Assembly: GCF_030812855.1 (NCBI RefSeq)
Contig: NZ_JAUSTK010000008.1
Location: 1 to 64,000 of the forward strand
DNA from: Paenibacillus wynnii
GTDB lineage: Bacteria > Bacillota > Bacilli > Paenibacillales > Paenibacillaceae
Direction: 5' to 3'
Length of the DNA stretch: 64,000 nucleotides
A model generated the notes under the pieces. That model made no database searches, had not been told where the DNA came from, and saw nothing but the letters and a program-made list of their open reading frames with translations. This document shows positions 8,812 to 18,310 of this stretch, one piece after another. The position numbers and the translations under genes are program-made. Numbering within the stretch: position 1 is the first letter of the stretch; every line of letters begins with the position of its first letter.

Positions 8812-11343
8812 TTATTCGATTTCCCGCAGCCGCTCAACAATCGTGGATTTCGTCAGCATCCGGTAGGCTCTCATAGTTACAGAATACGCTATGACTAGCA
8901 AGACAGGTACGACCATGATAAACGGCAGCCAGCTCATTTGGAAGACCGTAAATGCCATGTTCTCCGTAATACTCTTGGAAATGCTGTAGGTCACTAGCAC
9001 ACCTGCGGTAGAGGTGATGATCACTGTAAAGAGCACGTTATACACCCCTTCATATACAAGCATTTTCTTCAGTTGCTTCTTGGTCATTCCTATGCTCTCC
9101 AGAACAGCAAACTCATTTCTGCGGGCAATGACTCCTGTAAGGACGGTATTAATGTAGTTGAGAACTCCGATAAGCGCAATAACAAAGCTAAGACCATAAC
9201 CTAGGGTCTGAAAAATAGTGATAAAACCGGCAAGCTCTAATCTATAATCCTCTCTGGATTTGAGAGTCAGCTCATCCGTAGTACCGGTCATGGCCTTAGC
9301 GGCCTGCTCCACATCATCCAGCTTGGTCGAATCGGCTTGCAAGGTTGCCGAAAGGATCATGGAGGGGCTACTTTCCTTAGGCAGTTCCTTTTTAAGCTCG
9401 GAAGAAGGAAGGAAGGCATTATAGCCAAAGGATGAATAAATCTTTGTAGTTGCAGCATATAGTGCGTCTGTTTTTAAGATTGCCATGACTTCATAGCTTT
9501 TGCCCAAACCATCATATTTAAGAATATCACCGGGGTGATAATAGGTAACGGAAGCATCTTCACCCACGAGGGACTCCGTTACAATTACGTAATTTCCAGA
9601 TTCAAATTTTTGCTGATTAAATGACCCTTCGATGATATCCTTCTTTATTAGGTCAAACCAACCAGAATCTAATCCATAAAGCGAAAGTTGAATATAACCT
9701 CCTTTTAATGTCTCGGTGATAGAAGGGTGAGGATTAGGTGAAGCCGCTATGGGTTCGAGAACTGCTCGAACCGCAGCGTCAATAGCGTAAGGCTCGAATT
9801 TGTAATACACGTTGTCTATTCTCTTCACCCCATCAATGCTCCCTAAGGTGCTGCTGAATTCCTCCGAAAATTTAAAGGGATCACCTTGTCGTTCTCCTCT
9901 ATGACTGATGAGGGGCTTATTGAATACTACAAAATCTCCCGATATGAAAGAACTCAAGTACTTATTAACATCTAACGAAGAAATAATAGTAAAGATTGTA
10001 CTGAATAAGGTAATGCTTAAAGACAAGGAGGAAAGCATCAGGATAAGCTTCTTTTTACTTCTGAATAAGTTTGAGAGCGCCATGCTGTTAAGCTTTGCCC
10101 CGTGATTAGATTTTTTGGATTTTTTCTTTCCACCAATAGGTACTCCTGAGAACCTCACTGCTTCCACAGGGGAGATTCGAGAGGCGATCTTGCCCGGCTT
10201 GCTGGCACCAAGCCATACCGTAATATAGGAGAATATAGCTGCACCGATAAATATGATCGGACTAACAGAATACGATGCTTCCACGGACTGGCTGGAAAAA
10301 GAGTTCATCAACGGGGTCAACAGGCATCCGATTCCATAGCCTGAGGCAAGCCCGAACGGCAGCGCGATCAGATATAGCAACTGTGCCTGAACGGAAATGA
10401 TCTTTCTCAACTGTCTGGGTGTGGTTCCAATGGTCTTCAACAATCCGTAGAACTTCACATCCCGCACCACTGAGATATAAAAGATATTATAAATCAGTAA
10501 ATATCCGCTCAGCATAATGATGAAGAGAACAGCCGCATAGGGAACCAGGTTCATCCAATCCTCGGCGAGAGAGACGGAGGCATAAGCCCAGTTTATTCCG
10601 ATGGGTACATCCAGTTTCGTATCCACAAGGACTTTTTTCAATTTCTGCTCAATATTGAAGGAATTGTTGAACATTACGCTTAGCTGTGAAGTGTTAACAT
10701 AAGAGCTGTTAGCGATGGAGGTGGATGGATCTATAGAAGAAATGTATTTTTGAGTAAAAGCCTCTGAAACAAAGGCCAGCCCGGCCATAGCCAAGTGCTT
10801 ATCCGCTTCATAATACCCCGATAGAACAAATTCCCGGCTCAGGACTTTATCACCTGTATCGATTTCTAGAGTTACCCGCTGCCCTAATTCATGGACAACA
10901 CCAAGCTTATCCAGTTCCCAAGTGTTCAGGGCAATCTCGTCTTCGCCTGAGGGCAGTCCACCTTCGATAAATTGGATAAACCCATGCTTGGCATAGTTTT
11001 TGTCAACTTGCAGGACCTCTACAGGGTTGTCCGCGAAAACATTGTTTTTCATTCTGCCAACTAGAAGGGAGACCCCGTATTCACGGATGGAGGGATGCTT
11101 GCGCAGTATCTCTAGTTCCGATGGGTTCAAATATTTGAAGCCTCCATGAAAATCACTGCCTACCGTCCGCATTTGGGCCTGTTCCATCGACTTGTTAATA
11201 CTAAGGGCCATTGTAAATATACTGGTGATCAGAAGCGTAGTCAGAATAACGGCACATATAATTGTGAGATTACGCATTGAATTGGCTTTTAGGCTTTTGA
11301 CGGCAAGGCGGCGGATAGTTGTACGGTTATTGGTTCCGATCAT
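8812..11343 (-). CDS. FtsX-family ABC transporter permease
   Basis: 843-aa permease of the MacB/FtsX type. An N-terminal membrane segment (about residues 25-46) is followed by a large extracytoplasmic domain, an FtsX domain with several membrane segments (about 265-400), a second extracytoplasmic domain and a second FtsX domain (about 715-840). This two-FtsX layout is seen in exporters or mechanotransmission pumps for antimicrobial peptides and cell-wall-active compounds. It overlaps the upstream ATPase gene by 4 bp (ATGA) and ends at a shared terminator. Together with the adjacent kinase and regulator it forms a sensing/detoxification module of Bce type, although the permease is longer than classical BceB (~650 aa). 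Substrate unknown. Confidence 0.88.
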   Translation of the reverse strand: MIGTNNRTTIRRLAVKSLKANSMRNLTIICAVILTTLLITSIFTMALSINKSMEQAQMRTVGSDFHGGFKYLNPSELEILRKHPSIREYGVSLLVGRMKNNVFADNPVEVLQVDKNYAKHGFIQFIEGGLPSGEDEIALNTWELDKLGVVHELGQRVTLEIDTGDKVLSREFVLSGYYEADKHLAMAGLAFVSEAFTQKYISSIDPSTSIANSSYVNTSQLSVMFNNSFNIEQKLKKVLVDTKLDVPIGINWAYASVSLAEDWMNLVPYAAVLFIIMLSGYLLIYNIFYISVVRDVKFYGLLKTIGTTPRQLRKIISVQAQLLYLIALPFGLASGYGIGCLLTPLMNSFSSQSVEASYSVSPIIFIGAAIFSYITVWLGASKPGKIASRISPVEAVRFSGVPIGGKKKSKKSNHGAKLNSMALSNLFRSKKKLILMLSSLSLSITLFSTIFTIISSLDVNKYLSSFISGDFVVFNKPLISHRGERQGDPFKFSEEFSSTLGSIDGVKRIDNVYYKFEPYAIDAAVRAVLEPIAASPNPHPSITETLKGGYIQLSLYGLDSGWFDLIKKDIIEGSFNQQKFESGNYVIVTESLVGEDASVTYYHPGDILKYDGLGKSYEVMAILKTDALYAATTKIYSSFGYNAFLPSSELKKELPKESSPSMILSATLQADSTKLDDVEQAAKAMTGTTDELTLKSREDYRLELAGFITIFQTLGYGLSFVIALIGVLNYINTVLTGVIARRNEFAVLESIGMTKKQLKKMLVYEGVYNVLFTVIITSTAGVLVTYSISKSITENMAFTVFQMSWLPFIMVVPVLLVIAYSVTMRAYRMLTKSTIVERLREIE

Positions 11344-12041
11344 ATAGGACTCACGTTCCGGCCTGCCTGAGCGTTCCCGGAGACCAGTGTTCCGTCTTCA
11401 ATACGAATGATCCGGTCTGCGGTTTGCGCAATCTGCTCATTGTGTGTAATCATTACGATCGTTTGGTTGAATTTCTCGCTCATCTGCTTCATAAGGATAA
11501 GGACTTCTTGACTGGTTTTACTGTCGAGATTGCCTGTAGGTTCGTCCGCCAGAATAATGGAGGGTTTGGTGGCTAAAGCTCTGGCAATGGCGACCCGCTG
11601 CTGCTGGCCTCCCGACAGATTAGCGGGTAGATTGTTAACTTTCTCTTGAAGGCCCAGAGTGTGTATGACCTTATCAAGGTACGCCTGGTCGATCTTTCCG
11701 CCATCAAGTTCTATGGGCAAGATTATATTCTCAAGAACATTCAGAATCGGAAGCAGATTATAGCTCTGAAAGACGAATCCAACGGATCTGCGTCTGAATA
11801 TAGTGAGTTTGTCATCTTTCATAGCAAAGATATCATGCCCGTCCACGTAAACCTTGCCTTCTGTGGCCCGATCCAGCCCGCCAAGCATATGTAAAAGCGT
11901 ACTTTTGCCGCTGCCACTTGTACCGACTATGGCCACGAACTCACCTTTCTCCACAGTCAGTGATACGCCGTCCAAGGCTTTAACGGTCGTGCCACCTTTT
12001 CCGTAATACTTCTTCAAATTTTCTATTCTTATAATACTCAT
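11340..12041 (-). CDS. ABC transporter ATP-binding protein (LolD/MacB/BceA type)
   Basis: 233-aa ATPase. Walker A is GTSGSGKST, the Q-loop is FQSYNLLP, the signature is [15 protein letters not shown], Walker B is [13 protein letters not shown], and the H-loop is in VMITHN. The N-terminus [26 protein letters not shown] is typical of the LolD/MacB class that pairs with FtsX permeases. It is translationally coupled to the permease gene and lies 97 bp downstream of the histidine kinase gene, so a separate regulated promoter in that gap (12042-12138) is plausible. Confidence 0.93.
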   Translation of the reverse strand: MSIIRIENLKKYYGKGGTTVKALDGVSLTVEKGEFVAIVGTSGSGKSTLLHMLGGLDRATEGKVYVDGHDIFAMKDDKLTIFRRRSVGFVFQSYNLLPILNVLENIILPIELDGGKIDQAYLDKVIHTLGLQEKVNNLPANLSGGQQQRVAIARALATKPSIILADEPTGNLDSKTSQEVLILMKQMSEKFNQTIVMITHNEQIAQTADRIIRIEDGTLVSGNAQAGRNVSPI

Positions 12042-12138
12042 AAGTTCTTCCCCCTAAGTAATTTGTACCTTTCACATCTCTTAAGGTAACAAACAAATCT
12101 GACAGCACCGTGTCTGAAATCTGACGGTATTGACACAT

Positions 12139-13173
12139 TCATATTCGGGGTAAGAAGACTGAGAAGACCGAGCCTTTGCTAACCTCAGAGGCAGCTTGAA
12201 TATACCCCCCTTGAGCGGTAATAATTTCTTTAGCCAAAAATAATCCAATACCGACACCCTCAAACTCACGAACATTTTGGCCTCGATAGAACCTTTTGAA
12301 TACAGAGTGAAGCTCTTCTTTGGGGATGCCGATTCCGGTGTCTGAAATATCTATGCGGGTGAACATTTCGTTGCTTTCAGCCGTAAGAAGTATTTTGCCG
12401 CCTCGTTCTGTATATTTCACAGCATTCTCCAGCAGGTTGAACAGAGCTTCGCTTGTCCATTTTGGATCGTAACGGGCTTCTATACTAGGATCACAAGTCA
12501 TGCTGATAAGGATGTTCTTGCTCTCCGCCTGATCATAAACCTGGGATACGGTCTGCTTGATCATTTGAACAACAGGATGGTTCTCCATACGGAGAGAAAT
12601 CATGCCTGATTCCAGTCTGGAGAGCTTGATTAAGGATTGAATAAGCCAGTTCAATTTATCCGACTGCATCATAATTTGATTAACATAATGCAGAGTATCC
12701 TTATTCAGTTCGGGTACCTCACTAAGAAGTTGGCTGTAAACCATGATATTGGACAAGGGCGTCTTGGTCTGATGGGAAATATCTGAGATCAGTGCTTTTA
12801 TCTTATTCTTTTCCTGTTCTAGGTTCTGCTCATTCGCTTTGGAGATATCTATGTACCGCATTAATTTATGTTCTATAGAAGAAAGAGAAGTCTCATCATA
12901 ATAAGTTAATTGTTCTCGACCATGGATAGCACCGTCAACCATCCTATCCAAGTTATCCATATAGGAGGTGATTTGGCGGCGAAGCAAGATAACCCAAACG
13001 GCACCTAACCCTAATATACAAACTAAGAATAGACAGGTGAGCTTCAACAACCTGGGATCCAGTCCTGTCACTAAAGTGATGCTGATGATGTAGATGAAGA
13101 CCAAAAGAATAAAAATCATCGAAAAGAGGACATTTATCTTACCCGTATGATGAATAAGTTTGCTTTTTTTCAT
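12139..13173 (-). CDS. Sensor histidine kinase paired with the ABC transporter
   Basis: 344-aa membrane kinase. Two membrane segments (about residues 15-36 and 43-64) are separated by a very short loop, so there is almost no extracellular sensor domain; this resembles intramembrane-sensing kinases that read the state of a partner ABC transporter. The HisKA domain holds H134 in SDISHQTKTPLSN; the HATPase domain has NLLENAVKYT, DTGIGIPKEEL and GVGIGLFLAKEI. It overlaps the upstream response-regulator gene by 4 bp. Partner and stimulus are inferred from context. Confidence 0.92.
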   Translation of the reverse strand: MKKSKLIHHTGKINVLFSMIFILLVFIYIISITLVTGLDPRLLKLTCLFLVCILGLGAVWVILLRRQITSYMDNLDRMVDGAIHGREQLTYYDETSLSSIEHKLMRYIDISKANEQNLEQEKNKIKALISDISHQTKTPLSNIMVYSQLLSEVPELNKDTLHYVNQIMMQSDKLNWLIQSLIKLSRLESGMISLRMENHPVVQMIKQTVSQVYDQAESKNILISMTCDPSIEARYDPKWTSEALFNLLENAVKYTERGGKILLTAESNEMFTRIDISDTGIGIPKEELHSVFKRFYRGQNVREFEGVGIGLFLAKEIITAQGGYIQAASEVSKGSVFSVFLPRI

Positions 13174-13856
13174 GGATGGTTACCGTCCGCCCACTTATAG
13201 CCCAAGCCATAGATTGTTTTAATGTATCTAGGAGAGGAGGGATCATCCTCTATCTTGGCCCGTAATCTTTTGATAGCAACGGTCAGCGCATTCTCATCTA
13301 CAAACTCAGCTTCTTGGCTCCAGATCTTGTCCATTAACTGTTCTCTTGTCAAAATATTTCCCGAATGAATCACCAGAGTCTTCAGCAGCTTCTGTTCGGT
13401 TTTGCTAAGTACCAGTGGACGGTTGTTTTTATAGTACTCCATCTTGTTAAAATCAAAGGCTAAGGAACCCAGAGTTATTTGATCCTCTCTGTGATTCTCA
13501 GCTCTTCTAAGTACTGCCATCACCCTGGAGCGCAGAACCATCAAGCTGAAAGGTTTCGTGATATAATCATCGGCTCCCAGTTCAAACCCTGTAACGATGT
13601 CCGGCTCCATGTCGTTAGCGGTAAGAAAGATGATCGGCATTTGCGATGTTCTCCGTATTTTCTCGCAGTAATCCAAGCCGCTTCCATCGGGAAGGTTAAT
13701 ATCCAGAATCATCAAGTCTATATCATGTGACGAGACGATTTTCTCCGCAGTAGCAATATCATATGCTTGTACTATGGCTAGATCATTTTGCGAAAGTGTT
13801 AGGGCGATCCCCTTATTCAGACTGCGGTCGTCCTCAACGATTAATAATGTCCTCAT
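13170..13856 (-). CDS. OmpR-family response regulator
   Basis: 228-aa regulator. The receiver domain has acidic residues E8/D9/D10, the phospho-acceptor D52 (MILDINLPDGSG) and the conserved K in DDYITKPFS. The C-terminal winged helix (about residues 130-225; REQLMDKIW, AIKRLRAKIEDDP, YIKTIYGLGYKW) is of OmpR/PhoB type. First gene of a minus-strand operon regulator-kinase-ATPase-permease; the likely target is the ATPase/permease pair and perhaps itself. Confidence 0.94.
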   Translation of the reverse strand: MRTLLIVEDDRSLNKGIALTLSQNDLAIVQAYDIATAEKIVSSHDIDLMILDINLPDGSGLDYCEKIRRTSQMPIIFLTANDMEPDIVTGFELGADDYITKPFSLMVLRSRVMAVLRRAENHREDQITLGSLAFDFNKMEYYKNNRPLVLSKTEQKLLKTLVIHSGNILTREQLMDKIWSQEAEFVDENALTVAIKRLRAKIEDDPSSPRYIKTIYGLGYKWADGNHP

Positions 13857-13965
13857 TGCGGCTCTCCTTCATCAACTTGGCTGTAATATAGACTAATTAT
13901 ACCCCAACCAGCCCTTTTGTGGTCTGCAGTCGTAGAGTCTCCCCGCCTAAGGTCCAGTACTAAAA

Positions 13966-14020
13966 ACCGTCCACGGTCTGTTTTGAAAAGCTTGGGATTG
14001 ATCTAGAATAAGACTATAAG
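13966..14020 (+). promoter_or_regulatory. Promoter region of the Lia-like operon
   Basis: TTGGGA (13992-13997) and TATAAG (14015-14020) are separated by 17 bp, a good sigma-A-type promoter. Just upstream is an inverted repeat ACCGT-CC-ACGGT (13966-13977) that could be an activator site, for example for the operon's own LiaR-like regulator. The operator role is inference. Confidence 0.5.
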
Positions 14021-14050
14021 GTTGAGGTTAACGAAAGGCGGTGAGAAAAA

Positions 14051-14353
14051 ATGCAAAGTAGAAAAGGAAATGGATTAGCGATTGTATTTATTGTACTCGG
14101 CGCAATTATGCTGATGGGTATCGCGCTTCCTCTGATTCACGGAATCTTCAGGCTGTTGTTCCCTGTATTGCTGGTCGTTCTCGGGTATTACGGAATTAAG
14201 AGCGGACGCAAAGTCATTGGTTGGATCGTGCTTTTCATCGGTATTATGTCTTTAATCTCCAAGCTCGCTTGGTTGATTGGACCATTACTTGGTCTGGCAT
14301 TAATCGTATGGGGCATCTCAGTTTTGAAGGGCAAGAGAAGAAATACTTACTAA
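14051..14353 (+). CDS. Small membrane protein, LiaI-like position
   Basis: 100-aa, strongly hydrophobic protein with about three to four membrane segments: residues 9-30, 34-50, 56-73 and 76-93. The tail is basic (KGKRRNTY). It starts 4 nt after GGTGAGAAAA. As the first gene of an operon with PspA, PspC, LiaF, LiaS and LiaR homologues it occupies the place of liaI, which recruits the PspA-type protein LiaH to the membrane. I recognise no specific domain; the role is inferred from position. Confidence 0.75.
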   Translation: MQSRKGNGLAIVFIVLGAIMLMGIALPLIHGIFRLLFPVLLVVLGYYGIKSGRKVIGWIVLFIGIMSLISKLAWLIGPLLGLALIVWGISVLKGKRRNTY

Positions 14354-14405
14354 AGGAAACGAATACCTAAATACCTAATCGAAAATGAGGAGGGAGCAGG
14401 AAAAT

Positions 14406-15083
14406 ATGAGCGTTTTTCGTCGCATGCGGGATATAACCGTAGCTAACTTAAATGAACGACTGGAGCAAAGCCAAGACCCGGTGAAGCTGATCGATCAATT
14501 CCTTCATACTACACGTGATGAGATTGGCGAGGCCGAGAGGTTGTATCAACAATATGCTTCTCACACTAAGCAGCTGCAGCAGCAAGTAAATCAAGCCACT
14601 TCAATGAGAAATAAACGTGAGGAGCAGGCACTCCTTGCACTAAAAGCCGGTGAGGATCACTTGGCAAAGCTGGCCCTGCAGGAAAAAATCATTCACGAGG
14701 AAAAGTTGGAGCAATACAGCGGACTTTTGGAGCAGAGCCAGCAATCACTGTTTGATCTTGAAGGTCAGCTGAACGAGCTGAAAATGGAGTATCAAAATGT
14801 ATACAGCAAACGACAGTATTATGCCGCTCGGATGGAAACATTACGATTGCAGCAGCGCATGAATCAAAGAGCCGGAGCCTTTGGCAACGGCGGCGACGTA
14901 CCCAAAATGTTCGGTCGTCTGGAAGACCGTATGAGTGATTGGGAGCTGGAAGCAAAGAGTCTGAGTGACTTGCGGCGTATGGGGCAAGAGTATGCTGTGC
15001 AGGCAGGAGAGACTGTGGCTACAGTCCTTGAAAGAGAATTAGCACGTCTAAAGGAAAAGTTGAACAATGACAGAAAGGAGTAG
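14406..15083 (+). CDS. PspA/IM30 family protein (LiaH-like), first paralogue
   Basis: 225-aa, almost wholly alpha-helical coiled-coil protein. The N-terminus MSVFRRMRDITVANLNERLEQSQDPVKLIDQFL is the amphipathic helix and PspA family signature. PspA/IM30 proteins form ESCRT-III-like assemblies on damaged membranes. ATG 14406 was chosen because AGGAGGGAG precedes it; the upstream in-frame start at 14385 covers the ribosome binding site. The stop is 4 nt before the PspC gene start. Confidence 0.93.
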   Translation: MSVFRRMRDITVANLNERLEQSQDPVKLIDQFLHTTRDEIGEAERLYQQYASHTKQLQQQVNQATSMRNKREEQALLALKAGEDHLAKLALQEKIIHEEKLEQYSGLLEQSQQSLFDLEGQLNELKMEYQNVYSKRQYYAARMETLRLQQRMNQRAGAFGNGGDVPKMFGRLEDRMSDWELEAKSLSDLRRMGQEYAVQAGETVATVLERELARLKEKLNNDRKE

Positions 15084-15087
15084 CACA

Positions 15088-15555
15088 ATGACCCGATTGT
15101 ATCGTTCAACCCGTGACAAAGTGATGACAGGCCTGGCTGGTGGATTGTCTGAAACGCTCGGAATCGACTCCACGCTGCTACGCATTCTGCTGGTAGTAAG
15201 CATTCCTTTTACAGGGGGGGCGGTAATTCCCGTATACTTCATCGCAGCGCTCGTTATTCCGAAGGAGCCTACACAATATAATCCTTTTGGTGCTGGCCCC
15301 GGGATGCAAGGCAATGCCTATGGCGGGTATTACACGGAAAGACCTGAGCAGGCTTATGGACCCTATGGGCATGGACGTTCCGGGGGTTGCGGACGCCAGT
15401 CTAACCCAGCGCCTAACTTTGACAAACAAAATGCCTATTCAGCTCCTGACTCTGGCTTAGATGCCATGATGAAGGACATTGAGAAAAAGGCTCTTAAAAA
15501 AGAAGTAGAAGAACTCAAACAAAAACTGTCTAAATACGAGAAGGGAGAAGTGTAA
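15088..15555 (+). CDS. PspC domain protein
   Basis: 155 aa. The N-terminal PspC domain (about residues 1-62) reads TRLYRSTRDKVMTGLAGGLSETLGIDSTLLRIL followed by a hydrophobic membrane segment. A Gly/Tyr/Pro-rich linker (65-120) and a C-terminal coiled coil (about 130-153, KKEVEELKQKLSKYEKG) follow. PspC proteins sense or transmit envelope stress with PspA. ATG 15088 is preceded by AAAGGAG; 15067 overlaps that site and is rejected. Lies between two pspA paralogues. Confidence 0.92.
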   Translation: MTRLYRSTRDKVMTGLAGGLSETLGIDSTLLRILLVVSIPFTGGAVIPVYFIAALVIPKEPTQYNPFGAGPGMQGNAYGGYYTERPEQAYGPYGHGRSGGCGRQSNPAPNFDKQNAYSAPDSGLDAMMKDIEKKALKKEVEELKQKLSKYEKGEV

Positions 15556-15558
15556 ATT

Positions 15559-16266
15559 ATGGGAGTTTTCAAAAGAATTAAAGATATGACTAAAGCGTCG
15601 GTAAACGACATGTTAGATAAGGTAGAGGACCCAATTGTGATGCTTAACCAATATCTGCGCGATATGGAGGCTGAAATTCACGAGGCGGAGGTAACTGTAG
15701 CGAAGCAGATGGCGAATGAACGCCGTATGAAGCAACGTGTTGATGAAGCTGCTAAGATGTCCGCACAACGCGGAGCACAAGCAGAGCTGGCCTTGAAGAA
15801 CGGGCAAGAGGAAGTTACACGCAAGCTGCTTGAGGAAAAAATCTATTTTGACCAAAAGCAAGTAGAATACAGCGAACTTCATGGGCAAGCGGAAATACAA
15901 GCCAAGGAATTGGTACAACAGCTGCATGAAATGAAGGATGAATTCTATAAGCTGCGCAACAAGCGCAATGAGCTTGTATCCCGTGCCCAAATGGCTAAAG
16001 CTAAAAAGCAAATGTCACAGATCAGCAGCGTACATTCCATTGAGAGCGGCAGTGCATCCCTAGGCTTCCACCGTATGGAAGAAAAGATTATGCAGCTTGA
16101 AGCAGAAGCTGATGTTATGCGTGCCCCTTACAGTCCTTCGGCAACTGTCTATAGCAACCCTATTGATGCCGAGAAACAACTGAAAGTGGAAGAACAGCTT
16201 GCCGCATTGAGAAACAAGTTGAATGATTCACCAGCAGCACCGTCCTTGGAGAAAAAAGAAGAATAA
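15559..16266 (+). CDS. PspA/IM30 family protein, second paralogue
   Basis: 235-aa coiled-coil protein with the same family signature as the gene two places upstream ([33 protein letters not shown]). The long helical region runs to about residue 190. The C-terminus ([19 protein letters not shown]) extends beyond the first paralogue. Only 3 nt separate it from the PspC stop. Two PspA proteins in one stress operon suggests mixed or specialised membrane assemblies (inference). Confidence 0.93.
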   Translation: MGVFKRIKDMTKASVNDMLDKVEDPIVMLNQYLRDMEAEIHEAEVTVAKQMANERRMKQRVDEAAKMSAQRGAQAELALKNGQEEVTRKLLEEKIYFDQKQVEYSELHGQAEIQAKELVQQLHEMKDEFYKLRNKRNELVSRAQMAKAKKQMSQISSVHSIESGSASLGFHRMEEKIMQLEAEADVMRAPYSPSATVYSNPIDAEKQLKVEEQLAALRNKLNDSPAAPSLEKKEE

Positions 16267-16311
16267 AGCCTGTTCCACATTTACAGGCTTGTATGATATG
16301 CTAAACAAGGT

Positions 16312-16352
16312 AAAGCCATACCGTGTGGAAATTCCATACCGGCATGGCTTTT
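16312..16352 (+). terminator. Strong hairpin after the second pspA
   Basis: Two nested stems, AAAGCCAT with ATGGCTTT and CCGTGTGGAA with TTCCATACCGG, then a short T run. It may attenuate read-through from the pspA genes into liaF-liaS-liaR. A smaller inverted repeat (AGCCTGT/ACAGGCT) lies at 16268-16289. Nothing coding was seen in 16267-16579. Confidence 0.7.
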
Positions 16353-16579
16353 CCGAACGTTTAAGCTTACTTGCTTTTAAATGAATAATATAAGCCGAAT
16401 ATAAGTCATGTAGAGGAAGTTTGGAACTGGAGGAGCGTTAGCGCTCGCCTTTGTTCTCGGATTTCAACCGCGAAGAGCGGTCCAAATCAAGAAATCTGGG
16501 AACAACAGCGGCCGGAAGTCCAAACGTTCCTCGTAATGACGTTATTCACCGGCCCTTTAAAACTTTTAGGAGGTGCGAG

Positions 16580-17227
16580 ATGGATAAGCGGAGCCGTATA
16601 ATTGCCATAGGACTGATCGGAGTAGGCTGCTTGATGATTTTTGGCAGATGGATCGGCTTTTTTTCCATAGTCGCACTTCTGTTCTTGCTGCTTGGTATTT
16701 ACCGAGTTACGTCGGGAAGAATCAAACAAGGCTACACCTTGCTCGGGATCGGAGCAATAATGCTGATGTTGGAGCACTTAGTGTTGGTGCTTGGTATATG
16801 TCTAATCTCCCTGGGAATGTTTTTTACGAAATCCAGAAAGCTGCAGCATAAGAGCGGATTTATTCAGAAGCAGAATTTCTCTTCCAGCTTTGACTGGGAT
16901 CAGTCACCTTGGGTAATGAAAAGTTTGAGCGCCTGGCATGTTCTGGGCGAAGCAGATCTTGACTTGTCGCTGGCGATGGCTGAGGATAAAGAAACGGTAA
17001 TGTTATTCCAAGGTATTTTTGGAGATATAGATATCCATCTTTCAGAGAATTATGGGGTAGAGATTGAGGCTTTTGTGTTGTTTGGATCGATTGAATTCGG
17101 CAACCAGCGCGATACGGGCATGCTGAACAAGCTAAATTGGAAGTCCTCTAATTATGACACCAGTGAGAATAAAGTTAAGCTCAGCATCTCGTACTTAATG
17201 GGAGATCTGGATGTACGGGTTATCTAA
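16580..17227 (+). CDS. liaF: LiaF-like membrane protein (cell-wall-active antibiotic response protein)
   Basis: 215 aa. The N-terminal half (about residues 5-85) has three to four membrane segments. The C-terminal domain (about 110-215) is the LiaF/DUF2154 type: it repeats turns such as LGEADLDLSLAMAEDKETVMLFQGIFGDIDIHLSENYGVEIEA and ends in MGDLDVRVI. In LiaFSR systems LiaF inhibits the kinase LiaS until the envelope is damaged. ATG 16580 follows TTTTAGGAGGTG; the longer in-frame reading from 16451 would add polar residues and bury this site. Confidence 0.9.
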   Translation: MDKRSRIIAIGLIGVGCLMIFGRWIGFFSIVALLFLLLGIYRVTSGRIKQGYTLLGIGAIMLMLEHLVLVLGICLISLGMFFTKSRKLQHKSGFIQKQNFSSSFDWDQSPWVMKSLSAWHVLGEADLDLSLAMAEDKETVMLFQGIFGDIDIHLSENYGVEIEAFVLFGSIEFGNQRDTGMLNKLNWKSSNYDTSENKVKLSISYLMGDLDVRVI

Positions 17228-17257
17228 GATTATGGATTGAGAAGGGAGGGCCCCCGA

Positions 17258-18295
17258 GTGGGAACCAAAAAGAACGCAAACATGGTAACACGCAGCATGG
17301 GAGAGGGGGCTCTTTTTTCCTTTGTCATGCTGTTTGTGATCCTGTACATTATGTATACATACGGTTATCTGCGGCCCTTTCAGAATTGGGAGATTGGTCT
17401 ACGGACAGCCCTCACTCTGCTTGTGTTACCGATAGGTTTTGGGATCGGGTTTGGCTTCTACCAGAGTTTTCGCGTGAAGCGCAAGCTGGAACGCCTGCGG
17501 GAGACGCTGCTGTTATGGGAGAAGGGTAATCTTACCCTGTCCATGCCGGAGCTTGGTGATGATGAGTTGGGCAGGCTTGGAGAACAATTAGGGCGGATTA
17601 GTGGTAAATGGGAGAACCAGGTGACTACGCTGCAGAGGTTATCTACACACAACGCACAACTGGCAGAGCAGGCGCGAGTATCGGCCGTTATGGATGAGCG
17701 GCAACGACTGGCGCGTGAGCTGCATGATGCGGTTTCCCAACAATTATTTGCGATTTCTATGACAGCGACAGCCGTTGGCCGTACGCTGGAGAAGGACTTT
17801 GACAAGGCGCAGCGGCAGATTGCACTGATTGAAGAAATGTCTGCTGTAGCCCAGTCGGAGATGAGAGCGCTGCTTCTGCATTTAAGGCCTGTCTACCTGG
17901 AAGGCAAAGGGCTGGAACAAGGGCTGCAGGAACTGATCAGGGAGCTTAAAGTGAAGGTTCCAATCGAAATTTTGTTCGAGATGGACCCCGAGGTGCATTT
18001 ACTAAAAGGTGTAGAGAATCACTTCTTCCGTATTGTGCAGGAAGCGATCTCCAATACGCTGAGGCATGCGAAGGCCAATAAACTGGAGATACGCCTTCAA
18101 CGTCGGGGAGATACGGTACGCATGACTCTTCGGGACGACGGAATCGGATTTGAGATGGACGAGAGCAAGAAGACATCCTATGGTCTATCGAATATGCAGG
18201 AACGTATCATCGAGACGGGGGGCTCCATTCAATTCATAACAGCTCCGGGCAAGGGGACGCGAATTGAGATTACAGTTCCGTTAGTTAATGAATAG
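17258..18295 (+). CDS. liaS: LiaS-like sensor histidine kinase (NarL/DegS class)
   Basis: 345 aa from GTG 17258, which lies 7 nt after GGGAGGG; the upstream TTG 17237 has no comparable site. Two membrane segments (about residues 16-35 and 44-66) flank a short loop, followed by a HAMP-like region. The HisKA_3 domain has H156 in RLARELHDAVSQQLFAIS. The ATPase domain has NTLRHAKANKLEI, LRDDGIGFE and YGLSNMQERI. It should phosphorylate the adjacent LiaR-like regulator in response to cell-wall antibiotics. Confidence 0.93.
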   Translation: MGTKKNANMVTRSMGEGALFSFVMLFVILYIMYTYGYLRPFQNWEIGLRTALTLLVLPIGFGIGFGFYQSFRVKRKLERLRETLLLWEKGNLTLSMPELGDDELGRLGEQLGRISGKWENQVTTLQRLSTHNAQLAEQARVSAVMDERQRLARELHDAVSQQLFAISMTATAVGRTLEKDFDKAQRQIALIEEMSAVAQSEMRALLLHLRPVYLEGKGLEQGLQELIRELKVKVPIEILFEMDPEVHLLKGVENHFFRIVQEAISNTLRHAKANKLEIRLQRRGDTVRMTLRDDGIGFEMDESKKTSYGLSNMQERIIETGGSIQFITAPGKGTRIEITVPLVNE

Positions 18296-18310
18296 GAGGA
18301 CAGGGGAACC

